From Treponema sp. (GTDB lineage: Bacteria; Spirochaetota; Spirochaetia; Treponematales; Breznakiellaceae), in assembly GCA_031283905.1 (NCBI GenBank), contig JAITAW010000271.1:1-11043 (forward strand): a DNA stretch of 11,043 nt, read 5' to 3'. The notes beneath the pieces are model-generated. The model made no database searches, was not told the origin of the DNA, and worked only from the letters and a program-made list of their open reading frames with translations. Below, one piece after another: positions 1 to 6,842 of the stretch (within the stretch, counting starts at the first letter, position 1; each line of letters begins with the position of its first letter). The position numbers and the translations under genes were made by a program.

Positions 1-156
1 TCTCTGGTTATTCATCCGGCAACCACCACTCACTCCGAGTTAAACGAAGATGAATTATCCGAACAGGGCATTAAACAGAATACCATCCGTCTTTCCATCG
101 GCATTGAGAACATCAAAGATATTATCGCCGATCTTGACCAAGCGTTTGGAAAGTGA
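1..156 (+). CDS. metY: O-acetylhomoserine sulfhydrylase family enzyme, 3' end only
   Basis: This is the last 51 codons of a gene that begins before the window; frame 1 is open from base 1 to the TGA at 154-156. The translation starts SLVIHPATTTHSEL and ends IIADLDQAFGK. It matches the C-terminal end of PLP-dependent Cys/Met metabolism enzymes: the SLVxHPAxTTHS block that follows the active site, then a closing RLSxGxExxxDIIxDLxQA helix. Family knowledge: these enzymes make homocysteine or methionine precursors from O-acetylhomoserine and sulfide, or act as related gamma-lyases. The catalytic lysine lies outside the window, so metY is the likeliest name, but metB, metC or megL-type enzymes share this tail. 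Confidence 0.8.
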   Translation, partial: SLVIHPATTTHSELNEDELSEQGIKQNTIRLSIGIENIKDIIADLDQAFGK

Positions 157-207
157 GAAAGTAAACCGAAAAAAACTGATAGCGACATATTTTACACTCA
201 TAGTTAT

Positions 208-236
208 TTGCCGTTTCTATATAAAATTCTGATAAT
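208..236 (+). promoter_or_regulatory. Sigma70-type promoter for the XRE regulator gene
   Basis: TTGCCG (208-213) and GATAAT (231-236) are separated by exactly 17 bases in A+T-rich DNA. A start about seven bases beyond the -10 gives a leader of roughly 28 bases. That leader carries a purine-rich AGAGGCGG stretch just before the ATG at 271. The site lies after the upstream gene's stop, so the regulator is probably transcribed on its own. An autoregulatory operator is plausible for this protein class, but no clear dyad was seen. Confidence 0.5.
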
Positions 237-270
237 AGTAGTGTCATTTTTTATATAGAGGCGGCTTAAT

Positions 271-636
271 ATGACAGGAGCTGAAATACGCCGGCTATTG
301 GGTAAGAACTTAAAGCGTATACGTTTGCAACAGGGGTTATCTCAGTTTCAGTTATCCATGGAAACAGGGTTGACGCATAATTTTATCAATGACATCGAAA
401 AAGGCGACAAATGGTTTTCATCCGAGAGTTTTGGCAAACTTATTTCGGCTCTTAACATTGCGCCGCACTGTTTTTTTATACCTGAAAGCGGCGGCAATCT
501 AGTTGCAAACGCCGATCCGTACCTAATTGATTTTTCTGATTCTCTCCAGAAGATGGCGCATGAGTTGCAACAGCGGTATGGAAATGAACCGGCAACACCG
601 GCGGCGGCAACCGGCGCAGACAAGATCGTTGAATGA
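271..636 (+). CDS. XRE-family (Cro/CI-type) DNA-binding regulator
   Basis: A 121-residue protein. Residues about 6-62 form a classic five-helix HTH_3/XRE domain: IRRLLGKNLKRIRLQQGLSQ, then the QLSMETGLTHNFINDIEKG helix-turn-helix with the LSQ...G...IxxIExG signature, then a FGKLISALNI helix. The domain is followed by about 50 residues with no recognisable domain, ending in an Ala/Thr/Pro-rich tail. Such proteins bind short palindromic operators as dimers. Nothing in the window shows a partner toxin, phage gene or target. It stands alone between a sulfur-metabolism gene and the convergent purine operon, so the regulated genes cannot be named. The start is supported by the purine-rich stretch at 256-263 and the upstream promoter. 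Confidence 0.85.
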   Translation: MTGAEIRRLLGKNLKRIRLQQGLSQFQLSMETGLTHNFINDIEKGDKWFSSESFGKLISALNIAPHCFFIPESGGNLVANADPYLIDFSDSLQKMAHELQQRYGNEPATPAAATGADKIVE

Positions 637-678
637 AAGCCACGGGCTTACAGCTATGAACTTACTACAGCCGCCGAC

Positions 679-698
679 TTTTTCATAATTTTTCATAA
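679..698. repeat. Tandem 10-bp repeat between convergent genes
   Basis: TTTTTCATAA occurs twice back to back in the 71-bp gap between the XRE gene and the 3' end of purN. No strong intrinsic terminator hairpin was found in this gap on either strand. The repeat may be incidental A+T-rich DNA. Confidence 0.4.
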
Positions 699-707
699 GA
701 GAGGCGG

Positions 708-1298
708 TTATATTGTTCTCCGCACCGCCTCGACAAGGGCGGCGTGCTCCTGAACGTGTATGCGTTCCGCAAGCGTTTCCGGCGTGTCGTTGGAAAGCAC
801 GGGTACCGCACGTTGCAGGATGATTTGTCCCGTATCGGCGCCCGCATCGACAAAATGCACGGTGCAACCGGACTCCGTCTCCCCTGAAGCAAGCACGGCG
901 CGATGCACCCTTTCGCCGTACATACCCTGTCCCCCGAATTTGGGAAGAAGACTGGGATGTATGTTGATCATCCTAGATGCGTATACAGCGATAATACCTC
1001 CGCTCAGAATCGACAAAAATCCCGCGCAAACGATGAAATCGATCTTTAGTTCAAGGGCTTTCGCCAGAATACGGTTGGATAGGTCCAGCCGCCGCTCCTG
1101 CTTGGGAAGGTTTTTGTCGGGAAGCAACGTGAATGCGGGAATTCCGGCATTTTTTGCTCGTTTAAGGGCAAAAATACCAGGTTTATCCGAGATAACTGCG
1201 GCAATCGAGCCATTTCCAAGCCCGCTTTGCCTTTCCGCGTCAATAAGCGCCTGCAAATTCGTGCCGTTTCCAGAAACAAGCGCCAAAATATGTTTCAC
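708..1298 (-). CDS. purN: Phosphoribosylglycinamide formyltransferase PurN
   Basis: The 196-residue protein transfers a formyl group from 10-formyltetrahydrofolate to glycinamide ribonucleotide, the third step of de novo purine synthesis, in the cytosol. Visible motifs are the N-terminal phosphate-binding loop LVSGNGTNLQAL (residues 7-18) and the catalytic block MINIHPSLLPKFGG with N112 and H114. VHFVDAGADTGQIILQ follows and supplies the catalytic Asp (D155). Length is normal for the family. The start is GTG at 1298-1296, since the only nearby ATG (1309) runs into TGA after four codons. A weak GGA precedes it. The gene begins 15 bases after the purM stop, so the two are clearly co-transcribed and adjacent in the pathway. 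Confidence 0.95.
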   Translation of the reverse strand: MKHILALVSGNGTNLQALIDAERQSGLGNGSIAAVISDKPGIFALKRAKNAGIPAFTLLPDKNLPKQERRLDLSNRILAKALELKIDFIVCAGFLSILSGGIIAVYASRMINIHPSLLPKFGGQGMYGERVHRAVLASGETESGCTVHFVDAGADTGQIILQRAVPVLSNDTPETLAERIHVQEHAALVEAVRRTI

Positions 1299-1313
1299 TT
1301 TTTTTCCATGTTT

Positions 1314-2417
1314 TCAAATAAAACGCGCCTGTCTTGCGCCTTTTTCCACCCTGCCGATTTCCCACGCGGGGAAGCCGCTTTTTTCAAGGAAGGCTTTTGC
1401 CTGTGCCGCGTCTTCTTGCGCTGTGGCCAGCACAAATCCAATGCCCATGTTAAACGTTCCGAACATGACCCTGCGGACTTCCATGTCCGCATTGAGAATG
1501 TCCATTCCTGCGGCTTCGGCTTCACCGCCTTTTAGGGAGTCATCTGTTTCGTCTCGGCGAAAGCCACGGCTCACGCCGTACGCAATGCGGTTGAAGAGTG
1601 CCGGAATAGTCCAGCTTCCGGTTGAAATAACCGCGTCATAATCCGTGTTGAACATGCGCGGGATGTTTTCATAAAAACCGCCACCCGTGATATGCGCCAT
1701 ACCCCGAATGTCAATGCGTTCCATTAAACGCAAAATAGGTTTTGCGTATATACGGGTTGGCTCAAGGAGGGCGCGGCCTATTTTCATGCCGCCGAAGTCT
1801 TCGTCCAGATCGGGCAACGCCTTGCGGATGAGGCTGAAGCCGTTTGAGTGCGCGCCTGATGAGGCTATGCCGATGAGCGCATCGCCTTCCCTGATGCCGC
1901 CACCGTCAACGATGTTTTTGCGGTCGACAACACCCACGCCAAAACCTGCGAGGTCGTATTTGCCTTCATCGTAAAATCCGGGCATTTCGGCGGTTTCTCC
2001 TCCTAACAGCGCACAACCCGCCTCCCGGCAGCCCGTTGCAACGCCTTTCACCAGTTCGACCGCGACATTGGCGTTGAGTCTCCCGCACGCAAGGTAATCC
2101 AAAAAGAAAAGCGGGTTGGCGCCGTGACACAATATGTCGTTTACGCACATCGCCACACAGTCAATACCGACCGTCTCATATTTCTTCATTCTAAAGGCTA
2201 TGTCCAGCTTGGTTCCGACTCCATCGGCGCCCGACACCAGTACGGGGTCTCTCATTCCTTTTCCCGCATTGACAAGCTCTTTGAGGGAAAACATGCCCGC
2301 AAAACTGCCAATACCATTTAATACGGACGTGTTGGCTGTCGCTTTAGCCAACTCTCGGTATGTACTGACCGCGCGATAGCTTTCCTCTATGTTTACACCC
2401 GCTTCTCTATAATTCAT
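1314..2417 (-). CDS. purM: Phosphoribosylformylglycinamidine cyclo-ligase (AIR synthetase) PurM
   Basis: The 367-residue enzyme closes the imidazole ring: FGAM plus ATP gives AIR. Conserved blocks in order are SGADGVGTKLDIA (62-74), VNDILCHGANPLFFLDYLA (92-110), LLGGETAEMPGFYD (137-150), SSGAHSNGFSLIRK (186-199), HITGGGFYENIPR (242-254) and TFNMGIGFVLA (321-331). The family is usually close to 345 residues. The excess here is a charged insertion at about residues 279-305 (RGFRRDETDDSLKGGEAEAAG), just before the TFNMGIG block. No Shine-Dalgarno sequence precedes the ATG, and a promoter -10 lies only six bases upstream, suggesting a leaderless mRNA. First gene of a purM-purN operon. Confidence 0.96.
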   Translation of the reverse strand: MNYREAGVNIEESYRAVSTYRELAKATANTSVLNGIGSFAGMFSLKELVNAGKGMRDPVLVSGADGVGTKLDIAFRMKKYETVGIDCVAMCVNDILCHGANPLFFLDYLACGRLNANVAVELVKGVATGCREAGCALLGGETAEMPGFYDEGKYDLAGFGVGVVDRKNIVDGGGIREGDALIGIASSGAHSNGFSLIRKALPDLDEDFGGMKIGRALLEPTRIYAKPILRLMERIDIRGMAHITGGGFYENIPRMFNTDYDAVISTGSWTIPALFNRIAYGVSRGFRRDETDDSLKGGEAEAAGMDILNADMEVRRVMFGTFNMGIGFVLATAQEDAAQAKAFLEKSGFPAWEIGRVEKGARQARFI

Positions 2418-2423
2418 GGCAGG

Positions 2424-2452
2424 AGTATAGCAACAACGGGGAAATATTACAA
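2424..2452 (-). promoter_or_regulatory. Promoter of the purM-purN operon, leaderless geometry
   Basis: On the minus strand TTGTAA (2452-2447) and TATACT (2429-2424) are 17 bases apart. Only six bases separate the -10 from the purM ATG. A transcript starting at the usual distance would begin at or next to the initiation codon. The bases in front of the ATG (CTCCTGCC) hold no ribosome-binding site, which agrees with a leaderless transcript. No riboswitch-like leader fits in this space, so a purine riboswitch is excluded here. Confidence 0.55.
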
Positions 2453-2466
2453 TAACAAAAACCGGT

Positions 2467-2496
2467 TTGGAATTCTTTGGCGATATGCAGTATATT
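2467..2496 (+). promoter_or_regulatory. Putative promoter of the CAP-domain protein gene
   Basis: TTGGAA (2467-2472) and TATATT (2491-2496) are 18 bases apart. This is a weaker match than the divergent purM promoter about 15 bases away. The predicted leader is about 20 bases and contains AGGGA at 2516-2520 as ribosome-binding site. Confidence 0.4.
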
Positions 2497-2525
2497 TTAA
2501 AATAGTTCTATGAACAGGGATGCAT

Positions 2526-3545
2526 ATGATTAAGAAAATAATTTTGCTGCCACTGGTCTGTTGTTTTGTAAGCGAGATGTTCGCGGATGCTTGGAGCGCG
2601 GCGTTGTTGGATACGGCTCGGAATGTCGACTATATGTCCGTAGTTGAAAAAGACGTTGTTTTTGAATTGAACAAGGCGAGGAGCGATCCGCAACGATATG
2701 CCGAGGAGTATATCAAACCGAGGCTCGCCTATTTTTCCAGGAAAATATACGCGGAGCCGGGGAAACCCAGAGTCGCCACAAATGAAGGGGTGGACGCCGT
2801 ATATGCGTGCATCAACGCGATGGCGAAACAACAGCCGGCGCCGCCACTCGCGCCAGAGCGGGGCATGAGCCTCGGCGCTCAGGATCATGTGAGAGATCTG
2901 ACCGGCACTGTTGCGGGACATATGGGTAGCGACAAGAGCGATCCCGCCAAGCGCGTAAGCCGCTATGGACAGTGGATGAGTACATGGGGTGAGAACATCG
3001 CCTATGGCGTTGCAAGCGGACGTGATATTGTCATTGAATTGTTGATTGACGATGGCTCGCCAAACCGGGGACATTATAACAACACCATGAACAAAGCGTT
3101 TGGCAAAATCGGCGTTGCCGTTGGTCCGCACAAGGAGTACGGAACCGTATGCGTCATTGATTTTGCGGGCGGCTATACCACCGATGCGATATACGACGCG
3201 CCGCCTATACCCTCCGCGCCGGCTGAGACGTGGACGGTTGTCCTTGCCAACAAAAGCGGGTACACGTGGTCCAAGTTGTACATAGCCGGCAAGAGAACCC
3301 CAATGTGGGGAAACAACGTGCTGGCGGGCGCAAAAATAAGACCTGATGACAGAGTTGCGGTGTCGATCCCAAAAGGCATCGCGGTGTACGACATAAAAAT
3401 TGTTACGGATACGGGAAGTATCTACCACATGTTTAACCTCGACCGCAACAGACACCAGCCCACATCGTCGCCGTCCGGAGTACGGTATCTCTTTTATGTG
3501 GAGAAATTTACTTTGTCCGCAAAAGATGAGTCCGGAAGAAAGTGA
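2526..3545 (+). CDS. Secreted CAP/SCP-domain protein with extra C-terminal domain
   Basis: The 339-residue protein opens with a signal peptide (MIKKIILLPLVCCFVSEMFA, likely cut before DAW). Residues about 40-217 are a bacterial CAP (SCP/PR-1-like) domain. They include ELNKARSDPQRYAEEYIKP, GHMGSDKSDP with H132, GENIAYG with E156, the LLIDDGSPNRGHYNN block with H183, and the closing IGVAVG...VCVIDFAGGY. The His/Glu positions match the cation-binding cavity of the family. Residues about 235-309 form a second unit (WTVVLANKSGYTWSKLYIAG...WGNNVLAG...VYDIKIV), resembling a small beta domain with a WGxN motif seen in other secreted bacterial proteins. I cannot name it. The enzymatic role of bacterial CAP proteins is unsettled; a role at the cell envelope is inferred. 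Start 2526 is preferred over ATG 2520 because AGGGA ends at 2520. Confidence 0.85.
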   Translation: MIKKIILLPLVCCFVSEMFADAWSAALLDTARNVDYMSVVEKDVVFELNKARSDPQRYAEEYIKPRLAYFSRKIYAEPGKPRVATNEGVDAVYACINAMAKQQPAPPLAPERGMSLGAQDHVRDLTGTVAGHMGSDKSDPAKRVSRYGQWMSTWGENIAYGVASGRDIVIELLIDDGSPNRGHYNNTMNKAFGKIGVAVGPHKEYGTVCVIDFAGGYTTDAIYDAPPIPSAPAETWTVVLANKSGYTWSKLYIAGKRTPMWGNNVLAGAKIRPDDRVAVSIPKGIAVYDIKIVTDTGSIYHMFNLDRNRHQPTSSPSGVRYLFYVEKFTLSAKDESGRK

Positions 3546-3784
3546 GGCGGATCGCGTTCAGCGCCGTCGCCGCCAGCGGGATGATTCGGGGGCGAGGAGG
3601 AAGCGGCGGATACAAAACAGCGCCGCATACTTTTTGGCACGTATACTTTACATATAAATGCATATCGTATTAGAAAGACAAGGTGTCACCGTAATGGGCA
3701 TAACTTTTTCCGGCAGGCGTCTTGCTTTTAGAACCGAGGCGTACGTTGCGGCAAGCAAACAATTTATTGAGAGGAGGCGTATCT
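3546..3784. other. Intergenic region upstream of glpK
   Basis: Between the CAP-protein stop and glpK. The first part is purine-rich and shows no credible gene. An A+T-rich patch at about 3630-3675 (with TATACT at 3642-3647 and TATAAA at 3653-3658) is the likeliest promoter zone, but no well-spaced -35 was found. Closer to glpK, CTTGC (3721-3725) can pair with GCAAG (3751-3755), and a small TTGC/GCAA hairpin lies inside the right arm. This may be a leader structure. Confidence 0.35.
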
Positions 3785-5278
3785 ATGGCAAAATATCTGG
3801 TAGCTCTTGATCAGGGGACAACAAGTTCCCGTTGTATCATTTTTGACAAGCAGGGTACCATTGTCAGTGTGGCTCAACAGGAATTCACCCAAATCTTCCC
3901 TAAACCGGGTTGGGTCGAACATGACGCTATGGAAATCTGGGGATCCCAATCAGGCGTCATGACTACGGCCATTGCAAAATCCGGTATCAAGCCGGACGAT
4001 ATTGCCGCAATCGGTATCACTAATCAGCGGGAAACCACAGTTGTATGGGACCGTCAGACAGGCAAGCCAGTGTATAACGCTATTGTCTGGCAGTGCCGCC
4101 GTACCGCGGAGTACTGCGACAGCCTCAAGGCCAAGGGATTTGATAAAAATATCAAAGATAAAACGGGTCTTATAGTTGACGCCTATTTCTCCGGAACAAA
4201 GGTTCGCTGGATTCTCGAAAATGTTCCCGGAGTACGGGAAAAAGCCGAAAAAGGCGAGTTGGCGTTCGGCAACATTGATACATGGCTGGTTTGGCATCTT
4301 ACAAAAGGGAAGGTTCACGTAACGGATTATACCAACGCTTCCCGTACAATGCTCTTCAATATCCACACGCTTCAGTGGGATGATGAAATCCTCAAAGAAT
4401 TCACTATTCCTAATTCTATGCTTCCAGAAGTAAAACCTTCAAGCGGAGTGTTCGGTGAAACAGAAATTGACGGCAGATTCATACCGATAGCAAGTATTGC
4501 CGGCGATCAGCAAGCCGCTCTCTTCGGACAATGCTGTTTTGAACCCGGTATGGTGAAAAACACCTACGGCACGGGCTGCTTCATCCTGATGAACACCGGT
4601 GAGAAAGCCGTGGAAAGCAAGCAAGGTCTTCTCACAACCATTGGATGGGGATTGGACGGCAAGGTAACCTATGCTTTGGAAGGAAGCGTGTTTGTGGCCG
4701 GGTCTGCGGTACAGTGGTTGCGTGACGGGCTCAAAATTATTGATGACGCGGCAGTCAGCGAATACTATTGCAATAAGGTTCCAGACACCGGCGGCATGTA
4801 TGTGGTTCCGGCCTTTGCCGGACTCGGCGCTCCGTATTGGGATCAGTATGCGCGCGGCGCTATTGTTGGAATCACCCGCGGCACTTCAAAAGCGCATTTT
4901 ATCCGGGCGACCGTTGAATCTCTTGCATATCAGAGCGCCGATGTCATTACCGCAATGGGCCTTGATGCCGGAAGAGTTGTCAAGGCGGTGCGTGTTGACG
5001 GGGGCGCGTGTGCGAACAACTTCCTCATGCAATTCCAGGCGGACATACTTGGAACCGATGTCATCCGCCCAAAGATTATTGAATCTACAGCGCAGGGCGC
5101 CGCCTATCTTGCGGGTCTTGCGGTAGGGTTTTACAAAGATCAGGCGGACATTCTTCAGAATGTAGCGGCCGGCAAGACGTTCGCATCAACGATGCAAAGC
5201 GATGTGCGCGCAAAACTTCTCGCCGGCTGGAAAGAAGCGGTCAACCGTTCCCTAGGGTGGGAAAAAAGCAATTTATAA
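3785..5278 (+). CDS. glpK: Glycerol kinase GlpK
   Basis: The 497-residue cytosolic enzyme phosphorylates glycerol with ATP to sn-glycerol-3-phosphate. It has the two FGGY carbohydrate-kinase halves: ATP-loop DQGTTSSR (9-16) at the N-terminus, the signature around YTNASRTMLFNIHTLQWDDEIL (182-203), and DGGACANNFLMQFQADILG (405-423). Glycerol-contacting residues known from E. coli GlpK are present: R82-E83, W102, Y134 and catalytic D241 in AGDQQAALFGQ. Length is normal. The ATG at 3785 is chosen over an in-frame upstream start at 3722 because GAGGAGG (3771-3777) sits seven bases before it and family homology begins at MAKYLVALDQ. No glpF or glpD neighbour is present. The product feeds PgsA and the acyltransferase encoded downstream. 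Confidence 0.97.
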   Translation: MAKYLVALDQGTTSSRCIIFDKQGTIVSVAQQEFTQIFPKPGWVEHDAMEIWGSQSGVMTTAIAKSGIKPDDIAAIGITNQRETTVVWDRQTGKPVYNAIVWQCRRTAEYCDSLKAKGFDKNIKDKTGLIVDAYFSGTKVRWILENVPGVREKAEKGELAFGNIDTWLVWHLTKGKVHVTDYTNASRTMLFNIHTLQWDDEILKEFTIPNSMLPEVKPSSGVFGETEIDGRFIPIASIAGDQQAALFGQCCFEPGMVKNTYGTGCFILMNTGEKAVESKQGLLTTIGWGLDGKVTYALEGSVFVAGSAVQWLRDGLKIIDDAAVSEYYCNKVPDTGGMYVVPAFAGLGAPYWDQYARGAIVGITRGTSKAHFIRATVESLAYQSADVITAMGLDAGRVVKAVRVDGGACANNFLMQFQADILGTDVIRPKIIESTAQGAAYLAGLAVGFYKDQADILQNVAAGKTFASTMQSDVRAKLLAGWKEAVNRSLGWEKSNL

Positions 5279-5324
5279 ACTCATGGTACGCATAGTTCGC
5301 TTTAGCTCTAAGAGGGTATAATTC

Positions 5325-5395
5325 TGCTCAAAAAGGAACGGGCCGAGTTCTTAACAGAACTAATTTTGCTCAAAGGGGAATTACCGGAGTTCTTA
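5325..5395 (+). repeat. Imperfect direct repeat of 29 bp, two copies
   Basis: Two 29-bp units, 5325-5353 and 5367-5395, agree at 22 of 29 positions by eye. Both begin TGCTCAAA and end GAGTTCTTA. Read in the frame of base 5321 they encode a repeated peptide, LLKKERAEFL then LLKGELPEFL, but no usual start codon precedes them. The second copy ends exactly at the TTA that borders the IS5-type terminal repeat. This suggests the element inserted into it. Confidence 0.6.
5346..5361 (+). terminator. Possible weak terminator after glpK
   Basis: AGTTCT (5346-5351) and AGAACT (5356-5361) form a perfect six-pair stem with a TAAC loop, followed by AATTTT. The stem is A+T-rich and short, and it lies about 70 bases beyond the glpK stop inside a direct repeat. 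Termination activity is therefore uncertain. Confidence 0.3.
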
Positions 5396-6083
5396 GGGCG
5401 TATTCACACTAAAGAGAAGAGAAAGATTGCCGCCGAAACGGCGCGGACATGTAAGGATAGCCAAGCGAACGCCGCCCAACGCGCCCGTTTATCGGCGTGA
5501 ACACGGGTGTAAACGCCGGAGTTTGCCGCAAAGATTTGGAAATCGGCGCGTAACTAGATTGAACGGGCGTATAAGGCGGGCGGGAGGGGGAAGAGGTCTC
5601 GTATGCGCGCTTGATTCAACGACGGTCAAAGTACATCCGGACGCGCATGGAGCGGAAAAAAACGGCGGACAGAGGATAGGGAAGAGCCTGGGAGGACGGA
5701 ACACGAAGATACACGCGGTAACGGCGGGGGATGGAAGGTTGGCCGCCTTCGGGCCGTCGGGCGGCGGCGCGGCGGAAGGACGGGCGCTTCCGGAAACCGT
5801 TGAAACCCGGAAGCATACGGTTACTCTGTTGGCGGATAGGGCATATGAAGAGGGAGCGGCCCCGACTTACGGCGCGGGAGTCGGGGTATACTCCGGTGGT
5901 ACCGCCGAAACAACGTTTCGCACGGAAGTCTATAAAAGGCGGAAAGAGGCGGGGCGGTTTTTCCGGCGGCCCAAGGCATTTCGAGGGATTCGCGTCCGCT
6001 ATGACAAGCCTGCCCGTATCCTTTTCCGCTTTCACCTATCCCGCTTGTATTTGTATCGCTTTACGTTCTGCGAACACGCCCTA
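5394..6083 (+). mobile_element. IS5-type insertion sequence remnant (copy 1) with both terminal inverted repeats
   Basis: The left end TAGGGCGTATTCACA (5394-5408) and the reverse complement of the right end (6069-6083, TAGGGCGTGTTCGCA) match at 13 of 15 positions. The outermost TTA/CTA would fit a short TA-type target duplication, as in the IS427-like branch of IS5. The body encodes a degraded DDE transposase on the plus strand. At about 690 bp the element is shorter than the 800-900 bp usual for this branch, which fits an internal deletion in the first half of the transposase. A second, inverted copy of the same element lies at 8046 to about 8395. Confidence 0.8.
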
Positions 6084-6084
6084 G
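5427..6084 (+). pseudogene. Degraded IS5-family (IS427-like) DDE transposase, copy 1
   Basis: Family blocks are recognisable in order. RRGHV and SLPQRFGN form the N-terminal region, LDSTTVKVHPDAHGA carries the first Asp, and IGKSLGGRNTKIHAV follows. TLLADRAYEE carries the second Asp, then come GYTPVVPPKQRF and TEVYKRRKEAGRFFRRPKAFRGI...RYDK. The blocks do not share one frame. The VVPPKQRF block is in the frame of base 5731, the flanking blocks are in the frame of base 5427, and the C-terminal ACICIALRSANTP is again in the frame of 5731, with its stop near 6084. The catalytic Glu expected in V-E-R-F-F is Gly (KEAGRFF). The segment between RIRRAG and LDSTT is shorter than usual. No ATG start is evident; 5427 is a TTG. 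The gene is clearly inactive. Confidence 0.85.
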
Positions 6085-6129
6085 TCAAGCGCTTGATGAA
6101 GCGATGGAAGTTTTGGGTGAACGCGGCGC

Positions 6130-6158
6130 TTCACAATTTTGATGAATAGGAGTATACT
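6130..6158 (+). promoter_or_regulatory. Promoter of pgsA, leaderless geometry
   Basis: TTCACA (6130-6135) and TATACT (6153-6158) are separated by 17 bases. The ATG follows six bases after the -10, the same arrangement as at purM. An AGGAG at 6148-6152 could serve as a ribosome-binding site, 12 bases from the ATG, only if transcription begins further upstream, for example from glpK read-through. Confidence 0.5.
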
Positions 6159-6164
6159 TCTTGT

Positions 6165-6758
6165 ATGAAATTAGCGGATAAATTTACATTTTTGCGGGGT
6201 TTTCTTGCGCCGGTTTTCTTTTTGGTATATTTTATTCCTGTTTGGACGGAGCGTTTTCGTGAAATATCGGCGTTTGTAATGATCCCGTTGCTTGCCGTTG
6301 CGGAACTCACCGATTACTTTGACGGATACTTTGCGCGGAAGCGCAATGAAGTGAGCGATTTCGGCAAACTTTTCGACCCGTTCTGTGACGTGATACTCAA
6401 TGTAACGGTTTTTTTCTGCCTTGCTTTGAGCGGCTATATGCCGCCTTTCGTCCTGTTGCTTATCGTGTATCGGGAATTTGTCATCAACTTCGTACGGCTG
6501 GCGGCTGCCCGGCAGGGAGTCGCCATCGGGGCGCGCAAGGGCGGGAAAACAAAGACCGTCACGTACATCATCACCTGTTTCTATACGCTTTTGTTGGAAA
6601 GTTGCGTGCGATTTGGATTTGATCCGCCGCTTTTTACAAAAAACATTGCCATCGTCCTTTCCGTTATTTGTGTGATACTGGCATATGCTTCTTTAGCAGA
6701 TTATTTGTTCAGCTTCAGGAAGGTGGTGTTCGCAAAAAAAGAGGATAGCCGCCAATAG
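6165..6758 (+). CDS. pgsA: CDP-alcohol phosphatidyltransferase, probably PgsA
   Basis: A 197-residue integral membrane protein with several hydrophobic segments (about 10-27, 36-47, 76-90, 94-110, 131-147 and 160-185). The complete catalytic signature D-x2-DG-x2-AR-x8-G-x3-D-x3-D is present: D50, D53-G54, A57-R58, G67, D71 and D75. The later YREFVINFVRLAA...GKTKT region resembles the REF...LR...KxGKxKT block of glycerophosphate-type members. The probable reaction is CDP-diacylglycerol plus glycerol-3-phosphate to phosphatidylglycerophosphate. Phosphatidylserine or inositol-phosphate synthases share the core signature, so the substrate is inferred. It starts 80 bases beyond the dead IS element and converges with an acyltransferase gene of the same pathway. 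Confidence 0.88.
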   Translation: MKLADKFTFLRGFLAPVFFLVYFIPVWTERFREISAFVMIPLLAVAELTDYFDGYFARKRNEVSDFGKLFDPFCDVILNVTVFFCLALSGYMPPFVLLLIVYREFVINFVRLAAARQGVAIGARKGGKTKTVTYIITCFYTLLLESCVRFGFDPPLFTKNIAIVLSVICVILAYASLADYLFSFRKVVFAKKEDSRQ

Positions 6759-6794
6759 CCGCGGCACAGCCTCATCCCCGTGATTATGGGAAGG

Positions 6795-6836
6795 CGCTGC
6801 CCCGCCCTTCACGATGACCTTTCAGGGTGGGTAGCG
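6795..6836. terminator. Possible bidirectional hairpin between convergent genes
   Basis: CGCTGCCCCGCCCT (6795-6808) can pair imperfectly with AGGGTGGGTAGCG (6824-6836), with two small internal mismatches and a 15-base loop. It lies between the ends of pgsA and the acyltransferase gene. It has no following T-run, so it is at best a weak or factor-assisted terminator. Confidence 0.25.
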
Positions 6837-6842
6837 AGCGGT

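Noticed and set aside
50..232. 60-codon frame at the left end
   Set aside because: It overlaps the metY tail in another frame and shows no start signal.
760..1641. Plus-strand 293-codon open frame
   Set aside because: It is antisense to purN and purM, which have full family motifs. It has no ribosome-binding site.
2418..2525. Purine riboswitch upstream of purM
   Set aside because: The predicted transcript start is at the ATG, so no leader remains to hold an aptamer.
2508..3455. Minus-strand 315-codon open frame
   Set aside because: It is a shadow of the CAP-domain gene, whose signal peptide and domain motifs are clear on the plus strand.
3722..3784. Extended glpK start
   Set aside because: Homology begins at 3785, and GAGGAGG lies just before that ATG.
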